Below the pieces are notes generated by a model. It made no database searches. It was not told the origin of the DNA and saw only the letters and a program-made list of their open reading frames with translations. DNA of 11,118 nucleotides from NCBI GenBank assembly GCA_934670175.1, contig CAKUOX010000070.1:1-11118 (forward strand), given 5' to 3'. Numbering within the stretch: position 1 is the stretch's first letter; every line of letters begins with the position of its first letter. Made by a program: the position numbers and the translations under genes. Shown here piece by piece: positions 6,099 to 11,118 of this stretch. The DNA comes from an uncultured Clostridia bacterium. GTDB taxonomy: Bacteria > Bacillota > Clostridia > Christensenellales > Aristaeellaceae.

Positions 6099-6665
6099 AT
6101 GAAGGTCATCGGATGGGCGATGCTCGCCCTGGGCGCAGCGGCGATCGCGCCGAAGCGCCAGACGCACAATCTCATGAAGTTGCCCTCGTTTGACGGCGTG
6201 GCCGAGGTGCGGTCGAGCCTGCCCGGGCGGCTGCGTCTGTATGTGCCTGCCGTAGCGGCCGACCCAGAGCTGGCTGCGCAGACAAAGGCGCAGCTGGAGA
6301 GCACGGGTGCGGTGCATCGCGTGGCCATCGAGCCACGCACGGCCTCGGTGCTGATATTATACGATGAGGCGCAGGTCTCCGCCGCCGTGGCGGAGGGCGC
6401 GTTCATCAAGCTGATGGGGCTGGACGCGCAGCTTGACAGCCATTCGGACGGCCGCCTGCTGGAAAGCTGGCGGGCGCTGCGCGGCGCAGTAAACCGCGGC
6501 CTGCTCTCGGCCACGAACGGCCTGGTGGGGCTGCGCGGGGCAGTAGGCACGGCGCTGAGCATAACGGCGCTCCGGCGCATTGCCGCCGGAAGCATCGGCA
6601 TGCCCGGCGCGATGACGCTGCTCTGGTGGGCCTCGATGCTGCTTGGAGGCAAGGGCAATGAATAA
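6099..6665 (+). CDS. Hydrophobic HMA2-like domain protein, first gene of a ferrosome-like operon
   Basis: A 188-residue protein with an N-terminal hydrophobic segment (2-18) and an HMA2-like domain at about 35-105. The domain has LPGRLRL (41-47) and the closing strand RTASVLILYDE (80-90). The C-terminal half is hydrophobic and Gly/Ala-rich (about 139-184). The usual HMA CxxC metal-binding pair is missing, and the protein has no cysteine at all. Proteins of this make-up accompany P1B ATPases in anaerobes, including fez (ferrosome) clusters, where they are thought to act at the membrane of the iron compartment. ATG 6099 has GGAGGGG about 7 nt upstream. The end overlaps the next start by 8 nt. 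Exact role unknown; it could be a structural or membrane-shaping partner of the ATPase. Confidence 0.85.
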   Translation: MKVIGWAMLALGAAAIAPKRQTHNLMKLPSFDGVAEVRSSLPGRLRLYVPAVAADPELAAQTKAQLESTGAVHRVAIEPRTASVLILYDEAQVSAAVAEGAFIKLMGLDAQLDSHSDGRLLESWRALRGAVNRGLLSATNGLVGLRGAVGTALSITALRRIAAGSIGMPGAMTLLWWASMLLGGKGNE

Positions 6666-7056
6666 AATGCAGGAACACTTTCTGCGCACGAGCCTGAAGC
6701 CCGTCGTTGAGAGCGACCTGCCCGGACGGCTGCGCATCGGCTTCCGGCGCTATGGGCTATTGCCGGATGAGGCGCGCCCCTACCTGCACTATGTGCGCGA
6801 CGTACTCGCGATGCTGCCCGGCGTGGCGGACGTGAGCGTGAACGCGCGCATCGGCACGATACTCATTACCTACGACGCCGCCGTCACCAATGCGCGCCAG
6901 ATATTGCGCTGGGTGGACGTCGTGGTCGATACGGGCATACAGATCGCCAACGAGCGCAGCTGGCAGGCTTCGGACGAAGCGGAGCTGGAACGCCTGGTGC
7001 GCGCGCGGCTGATATTGCGGCTGCCGCAGCAAAAAGAAGGGTCGAATCATGATTAA
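6658..7056 (+). CDS. Small soluble HMA2-like domain protein
   Basis: A 132-residue protein without membrane segments, essentially one HMA2-like domain plus a charged C-terminal helix. Visible motifs are DLPGRLRI (20-27) and the strand ARIGTILITYD (63-73). It contains no cysteine, so a classical metal-chaperone mechanism is unlikely. The domain pattern is nearly identical to the N-terminal domain of the ATPase encoded next, suggesting a shared ancestor or a trans-acting regulatory or docking copy. I chose ATG 6658 because GGAGG (6645-6649) is 8 nt upstream; a TTG further up (6643) has no comparable site. It overlaps the previous gene by 8 nt and the next by 8 nt. Function unproven. Confidence 0.85.
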   Translation: MNKMQEHFLRTSLKPVVESDLPGRLRIGFRRYGLLPDEARPYLHYVRDVLAMLPGVADVSVNARIGTILITYDAAVTNARQILRWVDVVVDTGIQIANERSWQASDEAELERLVRARLILRLPQQKEGSNHD

Positions 7057-9226
7057 ACGCGAAACACAACAGGATCTGATGAAGGGACGCATCGTTCACA
7101 GCCTGCCGGGGCGGCTGCGCCTGACGGCGGACGGGCTGTGCCTGCTGCCGGACGAGGCGGCAGAGATTGCCGGCGCGCTGGCGAACATCCGCGGCGTAAG
7201 GTGCGCGCGCATCACGCCGCGGATCGGCAGCGTCCTTCTGGAATACGACGAGCGCCTGCTGGATTCGGCTGCGCTGACCGAGCAGGCGGACATGGTGCTG
7301 GCGCGGTATTCCATGCCGGCGCTGCGTGCGCGTCACGCCGCGAATTCCGAGGAAGCGCCCGAGGCGCCGATGACCACGACGCGGCTGATGAAGCGTCTGG
7401 CGGTAAATGCCGGCGCGCTGGTGCTGGGCAACACGCTGTTCACCGCGCCCATTCTGGGCGGCGCGCTTTCGAAGTTCACCTCGCTGGAGGCGCTGGCGAG
7501 CCTGGGGCTGTCCGCGCCGATGGCGCGCGGCGCGCTTCGGGGGCTGAAAAAGGATCTGCGCCCGAACGCCGATTTTCTGACCGTTACGTCGATCGTGGCC
7601 AGCCTGCTGCTGGGCAACGCGCATTCGGCGCTGATGATACTGGCGCTTTCCGACATGGCGGAGCTGATGACCTCCTACACCATCGAGCGCACGCGCTCCT
7701 CCATTAAAAAGATGCTCTCGGCCGACGAGGGCGACGTGTGGAAGGTCATGCAGGACGGCAGGCTGGAGCGCACGCCCATCGGCAAAATCAGCGCGGGCGA
7801 TGCAGTGGCCGTACATACGGGCGAAAAGATCGCGGTGGACGGCAAGGTCGTCAGCGGCTGCGCCGTGGTGGATCAGAGCCCGATCACCGGCGAATTCGTA
7901 CCCGTGGAAAAGCGCCCGGGCGACGAGGTGTTTGCCGGCACCGTGGTCAAGAGCGGCAATATCCATGTAGAGGCGCGCAAGGTGGGCGATCAGACCGTCA
8001 TTTCGCGCATCGTGGGCATGGTGGAGGCCAGCGAGCTGAAAAAGGCGCCGATACAGCACTACGCCGACAAATTCTCGAATTATCTCGTACCGCTGAATTT
8101 CCTGCTGTGCCTGTCGGTATGGCTGGTGACGCGCAACCCGCAGAAGGCGCTCAAGATGCTGGTGATCGATTATTCCTGCGGCATCAAGCTGTCTACCGCC
8201 ACGGCGTTCTCCGCGGCGATCAATACGGCGGTAAAGCGCGGCGTGCTGATCAAGGGCGGCGCGTACATCGAGCAGATGAGCCGCGCCAACACCGTGCTGC
8301 TGGACAAGACCGGCACGATCACCGAGGGCAGGCCCCGCATCGTATCCATGACGATGCTCGTCGACGATATGAGCGAGCAGGAGGCCGTCGCGCTGGCCAT
8401 GGCCGCCGAGGAGACCAGCACGCACCCGCTGGCGAGCGCCATTCTGACCTACGGCCGCAGCATCGGCGCGGAGATCCCGTCGCACGACGACGTGGTAACG
8501 GAGGTCTCGCGCGGCAGCTGCACGAACGTGGACGGCAGGATCGTGCGCGTGGGCAACCTGAAATACATGCAGGAAAACGGCGTGAGAACAAAGCGCCGTC
8601 TGAACGAAACGACGAACGCCATCCCCAATTATGTGGGCGTGGATGACAGGATCGTGGCCGTGCTCTATGCGATGGACAGCCCGCGCGAAAACGTGCGCCG
8701 CGCCATCAACAGCCTGCGCTACGACGGCGTGGGCGATATCGAGCTGCTGACCGGCGATATGGAATCGCAGGCGCGCGCCGTGGCCGAGCTGGTGGGTGCG
8801 GACGGCTTCCGCGCGCAGCTGCTGCCGGAGCAGAAGGCCGAGGCCGTGCTGAAGCTGCAGGCGCAGGGCAACGGCGTGGTGATGGTCGGCGACGGCATCA
8901 ACGATGCGCCCGCGCTGGCCTACGCCGACGTCGGCATATCGCTGGGCAGCAAGTCCACCGACATTGCCATGGAAACCAGCGATGTGGTCATCAACCGCGA
9001 TGACCCGATGATGATCCCCAGCCTGCGCAAGCTCTCGCGCGCCACGATGAATATCGTGCAGCAGAACTTCGCCATGGTCATCGCCATCAACACCGTGGGA
9101 CTGATCCTGGGCGCGGCCAGCGGCATCTCCGTAATGATGAGCGCGCTGCTGCACAACGCTTCCACGATACTGGTGGTCGCCAATTCGCTCAGGCTGATGT
9201 TCTTCTCGCCCGGCGAAGGGAGGTAG
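7049..9226 (+). CDS. fezB: P1B-type metal-transporting ATPase, FezB-like (P1B-6 type) with N-terminal HMA2 domain
   Basis: A 725-residue P-type ATPase. In order: an HMA2-like domain with SLPGRLRL (18-25) and PRIGSVLLEYD (57-67); about four hydrophobic segments (118-139, 144-160, 176-192, 193-207); an actuator domain with TGE (280-282); M4 with DYSCG (374-378); the phosphorylation site DKTGT (419-423); the P1B histidine motif as STHPLA (457-462); TGD (568-570); the hinge GDGINDAP (614-621); and two final helices (671-690, 695-718). All catalytic P-type motifs are intact. Copper and zinc pumps normally have CPC or similar in M4 and CxxC in the N-domain; both are absent here. SCG in M4 with an LPGR N-domain fits the P1B-6 group, which includes FezB, the iron-loading pump of ferrosomes. 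The iron substrate is inferred from family and context. GAAGGG precedes ATG 7049, which overlaps the upstream gene by 8 nt. Confidence 0.88.
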   Translation: MIKRETQQDLMKGRIVHSLPGRLRLTADGLCLLPDEAAEIAGALANIRGVRCARITPRIGSVLLEYDERLLDSAALTEQADMVLARYSMPALRARHAANSEEAPEAPMTTTRLMKRLAVNAGALVLGNTLFTAPILGGALSKFTSLEALASLGLSAPMARGALRGLKKDLRPNADFLTVTSIVASLLLGNAHSALMILALSDMAELMTSYTIERTRSSIKKMLSADEGDVWKVMQDGRLERTPIGKISAGDAVAVHTGEKIAVDGKVVSGCAVVDQSPITGEFVPVEKRPGDEVFAGTVVKSGNIHVEARKVGDQTVISRIVGMVEASELKKAPIQHYADKFSNYLVPLNFLLCLSVWLVTRNPQKALKMLVIDYSCGIKLSTATAFSAAINTAVKRGVLIKGGAYIEQMSRANTVLLDKTGTITEGRPRIVSMTMLVDDMSEQEAVALAMAAEETSTHPLASAILTYGRSIGAEIPSHDDVVTEVSRGSCTNVDGRIVRVGNLKYMQENGVRTKRRLNETTNAIPNYVGVDDRIVAVLYAMDSPRENVRRAINSLRYDGVGDIELLTGDMESQARAVAELVGADGFRAQLLPEQKAEAVLKLQAQGNGVVMVGDGINDAPALAYADVGISLGSKSTDIAMETSDVVINRDDPMMIPSLRKLSRATMNIVQQNFAMVIAINTVGLILGAASGISVMMSALLHNASTILVVANSLRLMFFSPGEGR

Positions 9227-9230
9227 GCGC

Positions 9231-9929
9231 ATGCGTGATGAAGATCGGGCGCTGCATCTGGACGTGCTCTGCGCGCTGCCGGGACGCATCCGCGTGCAGC
9301 TCCAACGGCCCATTTCCGCCGTGGAACGCTTCGAGGCGATTCCCGGCGTGCTCGCCTGCCGCTACAATCCGCGCATTCGCACCCTGCTGTGTGAATACGA
9401 TAGCGCGTGCGTGAGCGAAGAGCAGCTGATCGTACGGCTGGGCGCAGTGTACGCCGCTACGGCGGAGGCGCGCGTGCTGCACATCAGGCGTTCGGAGGAG
9501 CGCGGCTTTTCGATGGCGCCGAGCGGCTATCTAGCGCTGGGCTGCATCGCGCTGGACAGCGCGCTGGCGCTGATGGCCTCGCCGCTGACGCGCTTCAGCC
9601 GCTGGCTCTCCACCGGTGCGACGCTGGCCGCCGTGGTGGAGCACGGCTATCAGGAGCTGCACGTTCGCGGCAGCTTTGATCCCGAGGTCATGTCCGTGGT
9701 GTATCTGATAAACTCCATCGGCAAGCCCGGCGGCAGTCTGGCCAGCCCCGTGGCGTGGGCGCTGACCTTCGGCCGCCACCTGATCCCCCGCGCGCCGCGC
9801 GAGCAGGCCTATCTGGTGAAGCGCGCGGAACGGGAAGTGACCCTGACGCCCGTGAAGGGCAACGAAAGCGAGCTGGCCTTCGCGGGCAGCATGCTGCAGC
9901 GCGGTATGGAAATGCTGGCGCGCAAATAA
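9231..9929 (+). CDS. HMA2-like domain protein with hydrophobic C-terminal region (FezC-like)
   Basis: A 232-residue protein. Residues 8-90 form a fourth copy of the LPGR domain: ALPGRIRVQL (15-24), PRIRTLLCEYD (47-57). A hydrophobic region follows (about 98-140, 'GYLALGCIALDSALALMAS'), then a conserved-looking GSFDPEVMSVVYLINS (147-162), a second apolar stretch (169-185) and a charged tail. HMA2 proteins with the 'FDPEV-S-VYL-NS' block commonly sit beside FezB-like ATPases. The layout (HMA-like plus hydrophobic) matches FezC in outline, but I cannot confirm orthology. Three cysteines occur in the domain (14, 43, 54), yet not as CxxC. The start ATG 9231 has GGGAGG 7 nt upstream, and only 4 nt separate it from the ATPase stop. 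Confidence 0.82.
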   Translation: MRDEDRALHLDVLCALPGRIRVQLQRPISAVERFEAIPGVLACRYNPRIRTLLCEYDSACVSEEQLIVRLGAVYAATAEARVLHIRRSEERGFSMAPSGYLALGCIALDSALALMASPLTRFSRWLSTGATLAAVVEHGYQELHVRGSFDPEVMSVVYLINSIGKPGGSLASPVAWALTFGRHLIPRAPREQAYLVKRAEREVTLTPVKGNESELAFAGSMLQRGMEMLARK

Positions 9930-9962
9930 CGACGATATTGATTTACGAGGAGGAATACAATT

Positions 9963-10229
9963 ATGTTGGGCAACAATCCGCTGGTAAAGGGCATTCTGAT
10001 CGGTGTGGGCGCGAGCGTGGTCGGCTTCTGCGCCTACAAGCACAATGAGGAAAAGGTGGACAATTTCCTGCGCCGCCACGGCGTGAAGGTAAAGACCCCC
10101 ACCGCCGGCTTTGAGACCATGTCCGTCGAAGACCTGATGCGCACGAAGGAGAGCATCGAGGATCTGATCGCGGAAAAGGAAATGCAGGAGCAGAGCGTGA
10201 CCGTAGAAGCGGAACCCGCCGAGGCCTGA
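9963..10229 (+). CDS. Small single-TM protein, resembles DUF6110
   Basis: An 88-residue protein with an N-terminal Gly-rich hydrophobic helix (about 8-24, GILIGVGASVVGF, including a GxxxG spacing). A basic-acidic stretch 'YKHNEEKVDNFLRRHGVKV' follows, then a helical, charged C-terminus. Short proteins of this plan are found next to HMA2/P1B ATPase genes in Firmicutes under names such as DUF6110; this match is from memory, not a search. It may anchor, assemble or regulate the ATPase complex, or act like the small membrane proteins of ferrosome operons. ATG 9963 has AGGAGG 9 nt upstream. The 33-nt gap from the previous gene contains no terminator, so it is probably the last gene of the operon. 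Confidence 0.8.
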   Translation: MLGNNPLVKGILIGVGASVVGFCAYKHNEEKVDNFLRRHGVKVKTPTAGFETMSVEDLMRTKESIEDLIAEKEMQEQSVTVEAEPAEA

Positions 10230-10247
10230 AGCTGAAAATGAATGCTG

Positions 10248-10273
10248 GGGACTGCCTCGCCTGAGGCAGTCCC
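10248..10273. terminator. Strong hairpin after the operon, possible bidirectional terminator
   Basis: GGGACTGCCTC (10248-10258) and GAGGCAGTCCC (10263-10273) form a perfect 11-bp stem with loop GCCT. No T-run follows on the plus strand. On the minus strand a loose ATTCATTTTC follows. It occupies the same position relative to repeat copy 2 as the terminator 5182-5218 does to copy 1, but its sequence is unrelated. Confidence 0.55.
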
Positions 10274-10274
10274 T

Positions 10275-10407
10275 CAGCCTGTCAAAATCGCTCTTGACAA
10301 GCTGTGTGGACGAGGGAGCACGCTCCCCCGCCACTGCCACCCTCACCAGTTTTTGCTAAAATCCTTCGGATTTTCGGGCGCAAAAACTGCAGGGAAACGA
10401 TTTTTGC
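10275..10407 (-). repeat. Dispersed structured intergenic repeat, copy 2 (inverted relative to copy 1)
   Basis: The reverse complement of 10275-10407 aligns with 5047-5180, with about 15 differences including one 1-nt gap. All three core stems persist: CAGTTTTTGC/GCAAAAACTG (10347-10356/10380-10389) enclosing AAAATCC/GGATTTT; GTGG plus CGAGGGAG/CTCCCCCG plus CCAC (10306-10334); and the TGTCAA stem 10275-10304. In the last stem the outer arm is CAGC/GCTG instead of CATC/GATG, a compensatory pair change. The first outer arm (CGATTTTTGC) is present at 10398-10407 without its partner, so similarity stops there. The rest of the 10230-10576 gap shows a GGCGC/GCGCC stem (10505-10521), a promoter-like site and no gene. 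Confidence 0.85.
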
Positions 10408-10543
10408 GCCCGGAAAATTCCATTTTTCATTTTCCCAACACCGCGCGCGCCAGCGCTGCATGGTCGCGGGCATATCCCTTTTTCAGCCGGCGGCATATTT
10501 CTGCGGCGCTTCAAATGCGCCATGGCAAAATCTGCACGCCCCG

Positions 10544-10572
10544 TTGAGTTTTATCCGAACGTGTGTTATAAT
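10544..10572 (+). promoter_or_regulatory. Promoter-like site pointing into the 3' end of the reductase gene (antisense)
   Basis: -35 TTGAGT (10544-10549), 17-nt spacer, perfect -10 TATAAT (10567-10572). The start would be near 10579, inside and antisense to the last codons of the minus-strand reductase. No plus-strand gene follows in the remaining window. It could be a chance match in an AT-rich gap or a real antisense or small-RNA promoter. Confidence 0.4.
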
Positions 10573-10576
10573 TTAA

Positions 10577-11118
10577 TCATATAAAGACCTGCGCGCTCGC
10601 CGCGGCAATATCGCGCGCCTGTGCCTGCGCGCGGGTCAATATCGCCTCCACGTCCGCGCCGAAGGTGTCCAGTCCATCGGCGATGGCGCTGTAAAAACGG
10701 CGCACGCCCAGCAGCTGCCCCGTCATGGCGCGAAGATAGCCGCCGCCCCAGTCGTTTTCACCGATCGGGCTGCCTGCGCTGGTGAAATACGCCAGCGCCT
10801 GCGCGCGGCACAGGCCCACGGGCAGATCGTTTTCATAGGTGAAGGTCACGCCGGATATGCAGATGCGCTCAAAATAGGCCGCCAGCATCGCCGGAAACTG
10901 AAAATTCCAGTAGGGTGCGCAGATCTCGACTACATCTGCTTCGGCAAACTGCCGCGCGAGCGCGAGGCTCGCGCCGTCGACCCGGCCTTCGTTCCGCGCG
11001 CGTACATCCGCGCCGGTCAGCGGCATGAGCGCCAGATCGCTGAGCCGCAGCTCCGTAAGCTGCGTATCCGGCAAGCGGCGCATAAATTCATCGCGAAACG
11101 CCGCGCCCAGGCGATAGC
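10577..11118 (-). CDS. azoR: FMN-dependent NADH:quinone/azo reductase, AzoR family (5' end outside window)
   Basis: The minus-strand frame is open from the window edge to TGA at 10577-10579, giving 179 visible residues. The ATG at 11083 is probably internal, because the upstream codons (YRLGAAFRDEF) continue the typical early AzoR helix. Family marks are the flavodoxin-like fold pattern; the APYWNFQFPAMLAAYFERI block (equivalent to the MYNF-PxxLKxxxD flavin-binding loop); SGVTFTYE; YFTSAGSP; and the 'GGGYLRAMTGQLLGV' segment near the C-terminus. Such enzymes are soluble dimers that reduce quinones, azo dyes or nitroaromatics with NADH. About 20-30 N-terminal residues, including the FMN phosphate loop, lie beyond the window. 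The gene ends without an obvious T-tailed terminator; repeat copy 2 lies 170 nt downstream. Confidence 0.85.
   Translation of the reverse strand, partial: YRLGAAFRDEFMRRLPDTQLTELRLSDLALMPLTGADVRARNEGRVDGASLALARQFAEADVVEICAPYWNFQFPAMLAAYFERICISGVTFTYENDLPVGLCRAQALAYFTSAGSPIGENDWGGGYLRAMTGQLLGVRRFYSAIADGLDTFGADVEAILTRAQAQARDIAAASAQVFI

Noticed and set aside
7049..9226. Assignment of the ATPase as a copper exporter (CopA)
   Set aside because: There is no CPC in M4 and no CxxC in the N-terminal domain; the SCG and LPGR motifs point to another P1B group.
6884..9313. 809-residue minus-strand open frame opposite the P-type ATPase
   Set aside because: It is composed of His/Arg/Ala/Gln-rich low-information sequence mirrored from the ATPase codons and shows no motif. 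The opposite strand holds a complete set of P-type ATPase motifs.

Overview
The window looks like a chromosome segment of an anaerobic, high-GC Clostridia-type Firmicute, probably a gut commensal. Three things suggest this: strong Shine-Dalgarno sites (AGGAGG type) with sigma-A promoters (TTGnnn-17-TATAAT), a Cys-pair/GYT-rich surface protein of the kind common in gut Clostridia, and a P-type ATPase cluster resembling the iron-storage ferrosome (fez) systems of anaerobes. The organism assignment is inference from gene content and sequence style only.

Left part (1-4911), envelope genes. The 3' end of a large Cys-rich secreted protein (2-592) converges through a shared hairpin terminator (625-665) on a minus-strand membrane-anchored AlgX/DHHW-type SGNH protein (726-1979), a candidate polysaccharide O-acetylation enzyme. 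Two well-formed back-to-back promoters (2028-2056 minus, 2074-2102 plus) separate it from a plus-strand operon. That operon encodes a Wzm/TagG-type polysaccharide ABC permease (2271-3149), its Wzt-type ATPase with a C-terminal carbohydrate-binding-like domain (3168-4448), and an overlapping CinA C-terminal (PncC) nicotinamide-nucleotide amidase (4435-4911). The SGNH protein and the exporter probably act on the same surface glycan.

Middle (4912-5913). A 325-base convergent gap holds a string of hairpins, including one copy of a dispersed structured repeat and a classic terminator. It is followed by a minus-strand two-TM protein of unknown function (5237-5839) with its own promoter.

Right part (5914-10229), metal-transport operon. 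A TTGACA promoter and a perfect 9-bp palindrome precede five tightly spaced plus-strand genes: a hydrophobic HMA2-like protein, a small soluble HMA2-like protein, a P1B-type ATPase with an SCG transmembrane motif and an N-terminal HMA2-like domain (FezB-like), another hydrophobic HMA2-like protein (FezC-like), and a short single-TM protein resembling DUF6110. Four of the five share an LPGR[LI]R...YD domain that lacks the usual CxxC metal site. This is the most interesting part of the window: a probable ferrosome-type iron-sequestration cluster.

Right edge (10230-11118). A second copy of the structured repeat in opposite orientation (about 89% identical by hand alignment, with a compensatory stem change) and a stray plus-strand promoter fill the gap. 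The 3' part of a minus-strand AzoR-type flavin NADH quinone/azo reductase follows and runs off the window.
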